From Vreelandella jeotgali Hwa (GTDB taxonomy: Bacteria; Pseudomonadota; Gammaproteobacteria; Pseudomonadales; Halomonadaceae): a stretch of 64,000 nucleotides of DNA. The position numbers were made by a program, and so were the translations under genes. Shown here one piece after another: positions 32,344 to 42,082 of the stretch. The notes under the pieces were generated by a model. The model did no database searches and was not told where the DNA came from. It saw only the letters and a list, made by a program, of their open reading frames with translations. The stretch lies in the NCBI RefSeq assembly GCF_000334215.1, contig NZ_AMQY01000010.1, forward strand, positions 62,001-126,000, in the 5' to 3' direction. The stretch's first letter is position 1. Each line of letters starts with the position of its first letter.

Positions 32344-34043
32344 TGTGCATCTCCCTTGTCCTGCGGCACGGCTTCGCTGGCGTGGTTGGCGGCTGCCTGG
32401 CCGGCGGTGTCCGGGTTCAGGTCGCTGGAATGGTTCTGCAGGTACGACAGAATCAGCCGGTATTCGTCATCGCTGAAGGTGGTGAACCGTTCCATTGACT
32501 TGAGCGTGCCGATCCACTGGTTGGCGGTGTAGTGGTCTTTCTTCGGCAGCGTGTGGCAGGACGAGCAGGTGCTCTGATAGGTCTTTTCGCTATAGCTCCA
32601 TAGCGCCTGCTGTTCCAGGTTGAGCTCGCTGGCGTCGGTCCAGGCGGTCAGGCTGATGGGGTGCCAGACCTGGTCGGTATCGGCGTCGGTTTCCGCCTCG
32701 CCCTGTTCCGCGGCGGCGGTGGCGCTTTCGCCCAGCGCGGCCACGAGCACACGCTGGCCCTTGTCCTGATAGATCACCGAGGGCGCGTTTTCCGGCTGCC
32801 AGCCGTCAATGGCGAGCTTGAGCCGGTCGTCCTGGCGCTCGACGACCTGGACGCTGGCGCCGCCGAGAAGCTTGCCGTCGCCTTTCGCTTCGCCATCGCT
32901 GTTGTCGGGCGTGGCGCTGTCCATGAACAGCGTCTTGGTGCCGACGACGTGTACCTGGTCACCGTCCGCGATGTTCTGCGGGTCGCTGGTGGGCAGCGGC
33001 GGCCGGTTGTCGACCATGTTGTCGAGCATCACCACTTCTTCGCTGCGGTTGGGCTCGGGCATGCCCGGGGCGGGCTTGTCCACGGCGTCCAGCTGTTTCA
33101 GGTAGGTCGCCATGGCCTGGAGGTCTTCCCAGGGCAGCTGCGAGGTGTTTTCCACCACTTCGGCCATGTCGCCGCCGGCGGTGCGGCCGATGGGGCTCGC
33201 GCCGGTATGCAGGTAGTTGGCGATGGACGCGGCGGACCAGAAGCCGATGCCGGTTTCGTCCGGCGTGATGTTGGGGAAGTAGCCGGTTTGCTCGGGGTTG
33301 ACGCCGCCGGCATAGCGCTCGTCATTGGGAATGTTGCCCATGAAGGTGCGCGACGAGTGGCATTCGACGCAGTGGCCGGCGCTTTCGACCAGGTAGCGGC
33401 CCTGCTCGAAGCGGTCCTGGTCGACGTTGTCGGCCAGCTGGTCGGTGTCGATGCCGATTTCCTCGGTGCTTTTGCCGTCGAGGAACGCCAGCCGCCAGAC
33501 GCCGATGCCCCGACGCAGGTTGTAGGGGAATTTGAGCTCGTGGTCCGGCACGACCTTGTCGCTTTCGGGCAGCGTCATCATGTAGGCGTAGAGGTCGCGC
33601 ACGTCACCGGGCTTGAGGCGCTGGTACGAGGTGTAGGGAAACGCCGGGTACAGGTTCTCGCCGTCCGGCCAGATGTCGCTGGGGCCCACGCCTTCGCGCA
33701 CCGCGCGGTCAAACTCGGCCAGCGACCAGTCGCCGATGCCGTGCTCCGAATCCGGCGAGATGTTGGGCATGTGGAACTTGCCGAACTCGCTGTCGAGCAC
33801 CTTGCCGCCGCCGAGCATTTCGTCGTCGTCCTGGCCGGTGGTGGCGTGGCAGGTGGCGCAGTCGGAGGCCACGAATATACGCCGGCCGTTGTCGATATCG
33901 GCCTGGCTTTCGTCGGTTTTCGCTGCCGGTATGTCGTGCGTCAGCGACCAGGTCCAGGGCGAGGTCAGCACGAGGAAGCCACCGACCCCGAGAACAGCGG
34001 CTCCTGCCACCGCGATGGAAATCTTCTTGCGTTTGCCTGGCAT
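32340..34043 (-). CDS. Membrane-anchored tri-haem cytochrome c with TorC-like C-terminal domain
   Basis: A 567-residue protein: an N-terminal membrane anchor (residues 8-30), two cytochrome c domains of the alcohol/gluconate-dehydrogenase type with CATCH (62-66) and CVECH (225-229), a linker of about 200 residues containing a beta-rich SH3-like part, and a C-terminal mono-haem domain with CSSCH (493-497) followed by HYTANQWIGTLKSM, which matches the TorC C-terminal domain. It is first in the operon and most likely the electron donor to TorA. The usual NapC/NirT-type tetra-haem quinol oxidase half of TorC is replaced by the di-haem module, so electrons may enter from another source. Confidence 0.8.
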   Translation of the reverse strand: MPGKRKKISIAVAGAAVLGVGGFLVLTSPWTWSLTHDIPAAKTDESQADIDNGRRIFVASDCATCHATTGQDDDEMLGGGKVLDSEFGKFHMPNISPDSEHGIGDWSLAEFDRAVREGVGPSDIWPDGENLYPAFPYTSYQRLKPGDVRDLYAYMMTLPESDKVVPDHELKFPYNLRRGIGVWRLAFLDGKSTEEIGIDTDQLADNVDQDRFEQGRYLVESAGHCVECHSSRTFMGNIPNDERYAGGVNPEQTGYFPNITPDETGIGFWSAASIANYLHTGASPIGRTAGGDMAEVVENTSQLPWEDLQAMATYLKQLDAVDKPAPGMPEPNRSEEVVMLDNMVDNRPPLPTSDPQNIADGDQVHVVGTKTLFMDSATPDNSDGEAKGDGKLLGGASVQVVERQDDRLKLAIDGWQPENAPSVIYQDKGQRVLVAALGESATAAAEQGEAETDADTDQVWHPISLTAWTDASELNLEQQALWSYSEKTYQSTCSSCHTLPKKDHYTANQWIGTLKSMERFTTFSDDEYRLILSYLQNHSSDLNPDTAGQAAANHASEAVPQDKGDAQ

Positions 34044-34633
34044 GGCTTGCTCCCTTGGTTGCCGCCATCGTTATGCCAATGGCGTGGATAGTACCCGCTT
34101 GCGTTTTGCCCGCGCCCGGCGCTGCCAGCCACCGTTGCGCGGTGTTATTCATCCTGGCTGTTTTCAATGTAGCTGAATTAGCGGTCTGACGTTTTGAGAC
34201 AGGTCAGGATGTTGCGGATCACGATTCAATCACCGATTCGGCTTTAAGCGCTTATTCGGCCTCAGTCCCTGGTTGGGCTGAGTGTAGCTGCTTTATTAAA
34301 GAATGATTATATCATGCGGGGAATCTTTTTAAGAGAGCGCTCGGGCGTCGTCGGGTGCCGATGGAGGTAAGGGAGGATAGAGACAAGAGAGGCAGGAGCG
34401 GGTCGTTCGGGTAGACAAAACCGGTCGTACAGAGAGGTAAAAAAGCGTGCGGAGAGGCAGGCAGCAAATACAGGCAGCAAATAAAAGCGCGGGGAGAAGA
34501 AAAACAGCAAGTGAGCTGAGAAAAGAGCGCGAGAAAAACGAGCGGCAGGAAAAGAAGAATCGCGGCGGGAAGGGGAATCGATTCGGTTAGCCCGCCGCCA
34601 GCGCTCGGCTGGCGGCGGGCTTTTACGGGTCAG
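34044..34633. other. 590-base noncoding region with purine-rich strand
   Basis: The promoter region of the tri-haem cytochrome operon should lie in 34044-34320. From about 34320 to 34580 the plus strand is almost all purine with AGAGAGG/GAAAA runs, so a leftward transcript would be C/U-rich and unstructured. No gene is convincing here. Confidence 0.5.
34583..34623. terminator. Strong GC hairpin behind small cytochrome gene
   Basis: GCCCGCCGCCAGC-GCTC-GGCTGGCGGCGGGC (near-perfect) with TTTT on the plus-strand side; it lies just past the stop of the leftward cytochrome gene. Confidence 0.65.
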
Positions 34634-34960
34634 TTACTGCTCGCTGTAATACGCGGCAATATCGGCAATGTCCTCATCCGACAGGGTGGCCGCCTGGGGC
34701 GTCATGATCGCCGAGGAGCCGCCCTTGCGCTGTTCGGCGCGGTAGGCTTTCAGCGCGCCTTCCAGATAGGTGGCGGACTGGCCGGCGAGGTTGGGATAGG
34801 TGGGGGCCGTTGCCTGGCCGTCCTTGCCGTGGCAGGCCACGCAAACGGCGATCTTGCCGGCGCCGGCTTCGGCATCCCCCTCGGCCAGGGCGCTGCCGGG
34901 CAGCAGGGCGACGCCTGCGGCCAGGGCCACGGCGAGTCCGGCTTTGTGCATCAAGGTCAT
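34634..34960 (-). CDS. Small soluble cytochrome c (c553/c5-like)
   Basis: A 108-residue protein with a Sec signal peptide (MTLMHKAGLAVALAAGVALLP...ALA, cleaved near residue 26) and one haem site CVACH (40-44), with NLAGQSATYLEGALKAYR and a C-terminal IAAYYSEQ as in c553-type cytochromes; the axial Met is probably in AIMTPQA. GGGGAG lies 8 bases before ATG 34960, which excludes longer frames. It is divergent from the type II molybdoenzyme operon, so it could carry electrons between that enzyme and a terminal acceptor. Confidence 0.85.
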   Translation of the reverse strand: MTLMHKAGLAVALAAGVALLPGSALAEGDAEAGAGKIAVCVACHGKDGQATAPTYPNLAGQSATYLEGALKAYRAEQRKGGSSAIMTPQAATLSDEDIADIAAYYSEQ

Positions 34961-35440
34961 GGTTTTTTCTCCCCTTTTGGCTGAAGGCCTTTCCGCCCGG
35001 TTTGCATGCTGTGTTGTATTCAGCTCTGTCGGCTCTGTTGACGGGTTCTGCGTGTTCGCTTTGCTGTTGCTATTAAACACGGCCCCCGCCGGGGCAGCAA
35101 CCCGGCCGAGCGGCGTGGCGGGGGCAGTATGATGCAGGTCAAACAATGGTCGGATATCGCTCCGGCGCGGTGTTGGTCCGACTTTGGTGGTGGTACGGTT
35201 TGCCGCAGACGGTTTATCAGGACGGCCTTGAAACAGGCCATAAACAAAGCAGGACAGGGCCGAGCCGGAACGTGGAGCAACAGCGTTGATGACACCACGT
35301 TGAAGGCACAACGCCGGCGGTATCCAACACCATCATTTTATATCCAGGCGTGGCACCAGGCCGGATTCAGCGCCGTGACTCAGCGCCGCTACCGGGACGC
35401 GCCCGGCTTTCCGGCGGCAGCTGTGGATGAGGAGAACACC
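34961..35440. other. Divergent promoter region, small cytochrome / type II molybdoenzyme
   Basis: 480 bases, of which I can define no FNR-like dyad or other clear box. Open frames extend into it upstream of the molybdoenzyme ATG but without ribosome sites. Confidence 0.4.
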
Positions 35441-38206
35441 ATGTGGAAGCTCAAGCGTCGTGATTTCCTGAAAGGGCTGGGGGTCACCGGTACCGGGGCC
35501 ATGCTCAGCGGCAACGTCTGGGCGCTCAACCGCCTGGAGCCGATTGGCGATACCCTGGCAAGCGAATACCCGTACCGCGGGTGGGAAGATCTCTACCGCA
35601 ACGAATGGACCTGGGACAGCGTCGGCCACGCCGCCCACTGCATCAACTGCATGGGCAATTGCGCGTGGAACGTCTACGTCAAGGACGGCATCGTTATCCG
35701 CGAGGAGCAGATCGCCAAGTACCCTCAGGTCAACCCCAACGTGCCCGATGCCAACCCCCGGGGCTGCCAGAAGGGCGCGATTCATTCCACCGCGATGTAC
35801 GAGGCCGATCGCTTGCGTCATCCGCTCAAGCGCGCCGGCGAGCGCGGCGAGGGCAAGTGGCAGCGGATTTCCTGGGATCAGGCGACCGAGGAAGTTGCCG
35901 ACAAGATCCTCGATATCTTTGAAAAGTACGGCCCCGGCAAGCTCAAGACCCACCAGGGCTCGGGCAATCAGTCCATGGTCCGCCAGTCCGGCCCGGCACG
36001 CTTTGCGGCGCTGGTGGGCGGCATCCAGCTCGACGGCTTTACCGTGGTCGGCGACCTGCTGACCGGCGCCCACCTGGCGTACGGCAGCCCGCTGGAAAGC
36101 TTTACCTCGGACGCCTGGTTCGATGCCGACTACATCATGCTGGGCATGATCAACCCCAACGCCACGCGCATTCCCGATGCCCACTACATCTGGGAGGCCA
36201 AGTACAACGGCGCGCGGATTACCAGCAGCGCACCGGACTACAACCCCAGCTCGATTCATACCGATCTGTGGATGCCCATCAAGCAGGGCACCGACCCCTT
36301 CCTGGCGATGTCGCTGGTCAACGTCATCATCGACGAAGAGCTCTTCAAGCCGGCGTTCATGAAAGAGCAGACCGACCTGCCGATGCTGGTGCGCCTGGAC
36401 AACGGCAAGCTGCTGCGCGAAGAAGACCTGGTCGAGGGCGGCTCCGACGAGGTTTTCTACCACTGGGACCTCAACAGCGGCCAGGGCGTGAAGGCCAGCG
36501 GCTCCATGGGCGACGACGACAAGACGCTCAAGCTCGGCGACGTGGACCCGGCCATCGAGGGCGAGTACGAGTTTGACGGCATCACCGTGACGCCGGTGTT
36601 CGAGAAGGTGAAGCGCGAAGCGGCCAAGTACACCCCGGAAGAGACCCACTCGACCACCAATATCCACCCGGATATCGTGCGCCAGGAAGCGCGCCACATT
36701 GCCGCCGCCAACAAGGCCATCATCATGCTGGGCTATGTCACGTCCAGCTACTCCAACTGCCTGTATACCTGCTGGGGCTACGCGCTGACGCTGGCGCTGA
36801 CCGGCCACGGCGGGCGCACCGGCGGGCTGGATACCTCCTGGGTGGCGTGGAACCACCCGCGCTGGACCGAGCTTTCCGGCTACGGCGGCGAGAAATCCGC
36901 ACGGCTGGAGCCCGGCGGCCTCGGTGAGTTTCTGCGCGGCGGCATGATGGAAGGCGCGCGCCAGCACTTCGACAACGCCAAGCTCAAGGAGCGCGTGGGC
37001 TTCGATCTCGACGAGATGGAAGAGATGGTCAACGAGTCCATCGACAAGGAATGGATGCCCTACTACGGCGAAATCAAGGGCATGATTTCGATCGCCGACA
37101 ACACCTTCCGGCGCAACAAGATGTCGGAAACGTACCGCGACGAACACCTGCGCCAGGCCAGCGAGCTCTACGTCAACATCAACGTGCGCATGGACTCCAC
37201 CGCCGAATGGGCCGACTATATTCTGCCGGCGGCGAGCCACTACGAGGCCTGGGACATTCGCACCCAGGGCTATCATCGCTTCGCCAATATCTTTACCCGC
37301 TCGGTGGACCCGGTGGGCGAGTCCAAGCCCGACTGGGACATCATGGCGCTGCTCACGCAAAAGATTCAGGAGCGCGCTATCGCCCGGGATATCGGCGCCA
37401 TCGAGGACGGCGATGTTACCCGCGACATGCACACCATCCACGATGACTTTACCCGCAACGGTGAGCTGAAAACCGACCACGACGTGCTCAAGCATATCGT
37501 CGAGGATTCGCCGGAATTCGGCGGCGTCAGCCTGGAAGAGGCGGCCGAGCGCGGCTTTATCGTGATGAACGAGCACGCCGGCGCCAATCAGCCGCTCAAG
37601 CCCGACGAGCCCTACAACCCCTTTACCGCGCAAACCGAGGGCAAAAAGCCCTACGATACCCTGACCGGGCGCATTACCTTTTACTGCGATCACCCCTGGT
37701 TCGAGAAGCTGGATTCCACCGTGCCCACCGCGCGTAACTACGCCGGGCCGGAGGCCTCCAACTACCCGCTGCACTTCTACTCGCCGCACGCGCGCTGGGG
37801 GATTCACTCCAACTGGCGCAGCAACAAGTACCTGCTGCGCCTGCAACGCGGCGAGCCCAATATCTACATCAACCCGCAGCTGGCCGATGAGCGCGGCATC
37901 AAGGACGGTGACCGGGTGCGGATGTTCAACGGCGTGGGCGAGTTCTTTGCCCAGGCGAAGTTCTACCCCAGCATCCCGGTGGACTCGATCATGATGGAGC
38001 ACGGCTGGGAGCCGCATCAGTACATCCAGCGCAAGAACATGAATATGTCCAACGCGATTTTCCTGCAGCCGCTGGAGCTGGTGGGCAACTGGGGGCATCT
38101 GAAGTTCATCTACGCGATGTGGAATGCCAACCAGCATATTCACGAAAGCTGCTACGACATCGAGCTGGCCAGGGCCGAAGACATCGCCGAGCCGGGCACC
38201 GTTTAA
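35441..38206 (+). CDS. Type II DMSO reductase family catalytic subunit (DdhA/SerA/EbdA-like)
   Basis: A 921-residue molybdenum subunit. Tat signal MWKLKRRDFLKGLGVTG; Fe-S site FS0 in the type II form H-x3-C-x3-C...C (H66, C70, C74, C109). The bis-MGD pattern and the C-terminal NAIFLQPLELVGNWGHLKF are of the dimethylsulfide-dehydrogenase / selenate / chlorate / ethylbenzene group. These enzymes act in the periplasm as alpha-beta-gamma trimers. Position before beta, chaperone and gamma genes in that order equals ddhABDC and serABDC. GAGGAG fixes ATG 35441. Substrate is not determinable here; dimethylsulfide is attractive because a TorA-like enzyme is next door, but that is inference. Confidence 0.8.
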   Translation: MWKLKRRDFLKGLGVTGTGAMLSGNVWALNRLEPIGDTLASEYPYRGWEDLYRNEWTWDSVGHAAHCINCMGNCAWNVYVKDGIVIREEQIAKYPQVNPNVPDANPRGCQKGAIHSTAMYEADRLRHPLKRAGERGEGKWQRISWDQATEEVADKILDIFEKYGPGKLKTHQGSGNQSMVRQSGPARFAALVGGIQLDGFTVVGDLLTGAHLAYGSPLESFTSDAWFDADYIMLGMINPNATRIPDAHYIWEAKYNGARITSSAPDYNPSSIHTDLWMPIKQGTDPFLAMSLVNVIIDEELFKPAFMKEQTDLPMLVRLDNGKLLREEDLVEGGSDEVFYHWDLNSGQGVKASGSMGDDDKTLKLGDVDPAIEGEYEFDGITVTPVFEKVKREAAKYTPEETHSTTNIHPDIVRQEARHIAAANKAIIMLGYVTSSYSNCLYTCWGYALTLALTGHGGRTGGLDTSWVAWNHPRWTELSGYGGEKSARLEPGGLGEFLRGGMMEGARQHFDNAKLKERVGFDLDEMEEMVNESIDKEWMPYYGEIKGMISIADNTFRRNKMSETYRDEHLRQASELYVNINVRMDSTAEWADYILPAASHYEAWDIRTQGYHRFANIFTRSVDPVGESKPDWDIMALLTQKIQERAIARDIGAIEDGDVTRDMHTIHDDFTRNGELKTDHDVLKHIVEDSPEFGGVSLEEAAERGFIVMNEHAGANQPLKPDEPYNPFTAQTEGKKPYDTLTGRITFYCDHPWFEKLDSTVPTARNYAGPEASNYPLHFYSPHARWGIHSNWRSNKYLLRLQRGEPNIYINPQLADERGIKDGDRVRMFNGVGEFFAQAKFYPSIPVDSIMMEHGWEPHQYIQRKNMNMSNAIFLQPLELVGNWGHLKFIYAMWNANQHIHESCYDIELARAEDIAEPGTV

Positions 38207-38218
38207 GAGGAGATTTGC

Positions 38219-39199
38219 ATGGCTGTTAAACGCCAACTCAGCATGGTGCTGGATTTGAACAAGTGCATCGGCTGTCAGACCTGTACGGCGGCCTGCAAGC
38301 TGATGTGGACCAACCGTAACGGCCGCGAGTACATGTACTGGAACAACGTGGAGACCCAGCCGGGGCTGGGCTACCCGCGCGACTACCAGAACATGGGCGG
38401 CGGCTTCGACGAGGAGGGCGCGCTGCGCCTGAGCCGCCAGCCCAGCCAGGAGGACTACGGCATCCCCTGGGAGTACAACTACTCCGAGGCGCTGATGACC
38501 GGCACCGACCCCTGGCTGCGGCCCAACGTCAAGCCGACCTGGGGCGCCAACTGGGACGAGGACGAAGGCGAAGGCGACTACCCCAACAGCTACTACTTCT
38601 ACCTGCCGCGGCTGTGTAACCACTGCGCCAACCCCGGCTGCCTGGCGGCGTGCTCGCGCAACGCGATCTACAAGCGCCAGGAAGACGGCATCGTGCTGGT
38701 GGACCAGGAGCGCTGCCGGGGGTATCGCTACTGCGTCAACGCCTGCCCGTACAAGAAGGTGTACTTCAACGAGCAGATTTCCAAATCCGAGAAGTGCATT
38801 TTCTGCTACCCGCGCATCGAGAAGGGCCTGCCCACCGCCTGCGCCCAGCAGTGCGTCGGGCGGATCCGCTGGATCGGCTATCGCGACGACGAGGACGGCC
38901 CCATCCACAAGCTGGTGGACAAGCATCAGGTCGCGCTGCCGCTGCACCCGGAATGGGGCACCGAGCCCAACGTATTTTATATTCCGCCGATGTCGCCGCC
39001 CAAATTCGGTGAAAACGGCGAGCAGCTCGACGAGTCGCGTATTCCGCTCGACTATCTGGAAAGCCTGTTCGGCCCGCGCGTGGGCGAGGTGCTGGATACC
39101 CTGGCAGCGGAGCGTCAGGCCAAGGCCGACGGCCAGGACAGCGAGCTGATGGATACGCTGATCGGCTTCAAGCACGCCGAAATGTTCAAGCTGAGCTGA
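38219..39199 (+). CDS. Fe-S beta subunit of type II molybdoenzyme
   Basis: A 326-residue iron-sulfur protein with four cluster motifs: CIGCQTCTAACK; CNHCANPGCLAAC; CRGYRYCVNACP, where Tyr replaces the second Cys, typical for a [3Fe-4S] cluster in this family; and CIFCYPRIEKGLPTACAQQC. It passes electrons from the alpha to the gamma subunit. No signal peptide; exported with alpha by the Tat route. AGGAG 7 bases before the ATG, 12 bases after alpha. Confidence 0.88.
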   Translation: MAVKRQLSMVLDLNKCIGCQTCTAACKLMWTNRNGREYMYWNNVETQPGLGYPRDYQNMGGGFDEEGALRLSRQPSQEDYGIPWEYNYSEALMTGTDPWLRPNVKPTWGANWDEDEGEGDYPNSYYFYLPRLCNHCANPGCLAACSRNAIYKRQEDGIVLVDQERCRGYRYCVNACPYKKVYFNEQISKSEKCIFCYPRIEKGLPTACAQQCVGRIRWIGYRDDEDGPIHKLVDKHQVALPLHPEWGTEPNVFYIPPMSPPKFGENGEQLDESRIPLDYLESLFGPRVGEVLDTLAAERQAKADGQDSELMDTLIGFKHAEMFKLS

Positions 39200-39215
39200 G
39201 GCCGGGAGACCCTTG

Positions 39216-39944
39216 ATGAGCGCTTTGACTCAATCACCCGGCGCGCCGGCGCAGGAGGATAGCCTGACGGCGGTGGAATCGTTCTACCGCCTGGCGGCGG
39301 TGCTGCTGGGCTACCCGCTGGCCGAGACCCAGCAGGCGCTGGAGGATGGCCGCCTGCAGCAGGCGCTGGACGAAGCCTGGCGGGCGCAGACCGGCGACCG
39401 CTGGCCGGCGCAGTCGCCCTGCGCCGACCTCGACGCCCTTGAGGTCGGCTACATGGCGACTTTCGTCCACGGCCGGCGCGGCCAGCCGCGGGTGCCGCTG
39501 GTCGGCAGCGCCTATGATTCGCTGCTGGCCGGCGAAACCCCGGGCAGCTACATGCTCAACGTCCGGGCGTTTTACCGCCACTTTGACCTGCAAACGGCCC
39601 GGGGCGACGAAGGCCACACCGAAGAGCCCGACCACCTGGTCACCATGCTCGAATTCTGCGCGCTGCTGTGTCATCTCGAAGCCCGGGCGCTGGGCGCCGG
39701 CCAGGACGCCTCGGCGTACCGTCGCGCCCGACGCGACTTTATTACCCGCTATCTGTCCCCGCTGCTGCATGCGGTCAAGGCCGCGTATGTCAGGGCCTCC
39801 GGTCACGGGCTGGATGCCACCCTGGCGCAGCTGATTGACACGCTGCCCGCCTGGGCCGACCGCCGGCGTGAGGCGCTGGAAGAGCAGGTCGGCCCCTGCC
39901 CGGCCCCCGGTGCCATTCCGGCCAGCCAGGCCATGTGGGACTGA
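39216..39944 (+). CDS. TorD-family chaperone for the type II molybdoenzyme (DdhD-like)
   Basis: A 242-residue helical protein with the TorD-family signature EEPDHLVTMLEFCALLCHLE and a preceding YDSLLAGETPG segment. Expected to hold the alpha subunit for cofactor loading. GGGAG precedes ATG 39216; a TTG one codon earlier is also possible. Third in the operon, as DdhD and SerD are. Confidence 0.82.
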   Translation: MSALTQSPGAPAQEDSLTAVESFYRLAAVLLGYPLAETQQALEDGRLQQALDEAWRAQTGDRWPAQSPCADLDALEVGYMATFVHGRRGQPRVPLVGSAYDSLLAGETPGSYMLNVRAFYRHFDLQTARGDEGHTEEPDHLVTMLEFCALLCHLEARALGAGQDASAYRRARRDFITRYLSPLLHAVKAAYVRASGHGLDATLAQLIDTLPAWADRRREALEEQVGPCPAPGAIPASQAMWD

Positions 39945-39986
39945 GCCGCGCGCTGTCCGTGCCACCGACCGTTGAGGATACCTGCC

Positions 39987-40880
39987 ATGAAGCTGCCCCT
40001 GAAAAATCGTTCCCTGAAGCAGTCCGCAAGCCCGTCTACAAAATCGTCCAAAGGGACGTCCACAAAACGACATCATCATCCGCTTCGCCCGGCGGCGCTG
40101 GCCGGCCTGGCGCTGGTTGTTGCCGCCGGCGGCGCCGCTGATGCGGACCAGGACGCGGGCAACCCCAACGTCACGGCCGTGGAGCCCGGCGACACCGTGG
40201 CGGTCACTCGGATGCCGGACAATATCTACCTGCGCAGCCAGAACGATCCCGACGATCTGATCTGGGATCGGGTGCCGACGTATCGCACGACGCTGCTGCC
40301 CGCGCCGCCCGTGCATCGCTCGGTCAAGCTGCGCTTTGCCGACGAAATCGAGGCCGGCAAGCCGCTGTATTTTCAGGTCGCGCGCACCGATGAGCGTTTT
40401 TATATTCGCCTGCGGTGGAAGGACGCCAGCGAGGATCGCGCCACCACGGTGGACGACTTCCGCGATGGCGTGGCGGTGCAGTACGCGATCAACGGCGTCG
40501 ATACCTCGTACATGATGGGCTCGGGGCCGGATAACCCGGTAAATATCTGGTACTGGCGCTCTGACCGCGAGGCCGTCGAAAACCTGGCCGCCGGCGGCTA
40601 CGGCAGCACTACACGGTTGCCCGAGCAGAACATCGCCGGCGACAGCGCCTACGTGCCCGACGAGTACAGCGATGACGGCGAGTGGCATGTGGTCATGTCG
40701 CGCCCCATCGAAGCCGGCGACAGCGAGCACGCGGCGAACCTGGAGCGCAACCCGGTACCCATGGGCTTCGCCCTGTGGCAGGGTAACGACAATCAGCGCG
40801 ACGGCGACAAGCGCGTGACCCACACCTGGATCCGGCTGGACGCCGCCGGCAGCGATGGTGAAACAGCAGCAGACGGTTAA
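39987..40880 (+). CDS. Haem b gamma subunit of type II molybdoenzyme (DdhC/EbdC-like)
   Basis: A 297-residue protein with a long basic N-terminus (KRHHHPLRP) before a signal segment (AALAGLALVVAAGGAADA) and a beta-sandwich of the ethylbenzene-dehydrogenase haem-binding type (FYIRLRWKDASEDR, PVNIWYWRSD, GEWHVVMSRPI, PVPMGFALWQGN). The family binds haem b through Met and Lys and hands electrons to a periplasmic cytochrome c. GAGGAT before ATG 39987 decides the start. Confidence 0.78.
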   Translation: MKLPLKNRSLKQSASPSTKSSKGTSTKRHHHPLRPAALAGLALVVAAGGAADADQDAGNPNVTAVEPGDTVAVTRMPDNIYLRSQNDPDDLIWDRVPTYRTTLLPAPPVHRSVKLRFADEIEAGKPLYFQVARTDERFYIRLRWKDASEDRATTVDDFRDGVAVQYAINGVDTSYMMGSGPDNPVNIWYWRSDREAVENLAAGGYGSTTRLPEQNIAGDSAYVPDEYSDDGEWHVVMSRPIEAGDSEHAANLERNPVPMGFALWQGNDNQRDGDKRVTHTWIRLDAAGSDGETAADG

Positions 40881-40892
40881 CGAGGTACCTCA

Positions 40893-42014
40893 ATGTCGGT
40901 TTCGCACTATACACCCGGTGCATCCGCCACCCCTGGCGCATCCGCCGAGACGGCCAACGCCGAGCGCGACCCGCTGGCGCTGGCGTCGGCCGACTGCGGC
41001 CGGGGCCATTCCTGCCAGTTCTGCCCCGATGAGCCGACCTGCACCCTCGACAAGCCCCAGCACGAAAAGCACCTGCTGGAGTCGCGCTTGAGCGGTATCG
41101 GCCAGATACTGCTGGTCATGGCCAACAAGGGCGGCGTGGGCAAGAGCACGGTATCGGCCAACGTCGCCGCGGGGCTGGCGGCTCGCGGCTATCGCGTCGG
41201 CGTTGCCGATGCCGATATTCACGGGCCCAACCAGAGCCGCTTTTTCGGCTTCGCCGGCGAGCGTATCCGCCTGGGGCAGGCCGGGCTTTCCCCCCGGGCG
41301 TTTAACGCCGAGGGCATCGAGCATCCGATCCGGGTCGGCTCGCTGGCGTTCATGATGGAAACCGACGATACGCCCATCGTTTGGCGCGATCCCTACAAGC
41401 ACGACTTCATGCACCACCTGATCGGTTCCTTCGACTGGGGGCCGCTGGATTTTCTCGTCGTGGATATGCCGCCGGGCACCGGCAACGAGCTGATTACCCT
41501 GGCCGATATGCTCGAAGGTCAGGAAGCGGCGGCGCTGCTGGCGACCACGCCCCAGGAGATGGCGCTGATGGACAGCCTCAAGGCGGTGCGCTTCTGCCGG
41601 GAACGCGGTATGCCGCTGCTGGGCGCGGTGGAAAATATGTCCGGGGTGGTCTGCCCCCACTGCCAGGGCGAGTTTCATCTCTTCCCCCGGGAGCATCTGG
41701 CCACGGCGCTGGCGGAACACGAGGTTGCATCGCTGGCGCAGATTCCGCTGTCGCCGGCGCTGGCCAGCGGTTCCGACAGCGGCCGGCCCATCACGGTCGA
41801 CGCCCCGGACGGCACCGAGGCCCGGGCCTTTGCCCCGGTGGTCGATGCCTGCGTCGAGCACGCCCGGGCGCTTTTCGCCGACGCCGCCGTGGCCTCGCTG
41901 GATACCCTGGAAGAGGGCGCCGGCAGCGAGTTCGACGCTGCCCTGGCCGACCTGCCTGCGGAGCAGCAGGAAGAGCTGCGCGGCCAGCTGGCCGACTTGC
42001 TGCGCCAGAGCTGA
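40893..42014 (+). CDS. Mrp/ApbC/NBP35-type P-loop ATPase, Fe-S cluster carrier
   Basis: A 373-residue protein. An N-terminal cysteine segment (CGRGHSCQFCPDEPTC, about 35-50) precedes the deviant Walker A NKGGVGKST (78-86), then DADIHGPN, DMPPGTGNE and a CPHC motif near residue 252 that binds an Fe-S cluster in the family. Such proteins insert Fe-S clusters into client enzymes; being in the molybdoenzyme operon 12 bases after gamma, the client is probably alpha or beta. GAGG precedes the ATG. Confidence 0.82.
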   Translation: MSVSHYTPGASATPGASAETANAERDPLALASADCGRGHSCQFCPDEPTCTLDKPQHEKHLLESRLSGIGQILLVMANKGGVGKSTVSANVAAGLAARGYRVGVADADIHGPNQSRFFGFAGERIRLGQAGLSPRAFNAEGIEHPIRVGSLAFMMETDDTPIVWRDPYKHDFMHHLIGSFDWGPLDFLVVDMPPGTGNELITLADMLEGQEAAALLATTPQEMALMDSLKAVRFCRERGMPLLGAVENMSGVVCPHCQGEFHLFPREHLATALAEHEVASLAQIPLSPALASGSDSGRPITVDAPDGTEARAFAPVVDACVEHARALFADAAVASLDTLEEGAGSEFDAALADLPAEQQEELRGQLADLLRQS

Positions 42015-42082
42015 ACCCCCGCCGCCGCTGCGCCCGGCGGCCCGCCTTTTTTCGATTCGTCTCGTTACGTCAGGATACCTTG

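Noticed and set aside
34307..34510. Minus-strand frame in the purine-rich region (L/F/P-rich)
   Set aside because: Low-complexity translation of a pyrimidine tract with no ribosome site; treated as noncoding.
35333..39175. 1280-codon open frame antisense to the type II molybdoenzyme genes
   Set aside because: Sense strand has clear alpha and beta subunits with all motifs; the antisense product is V/A/H-rich noise.
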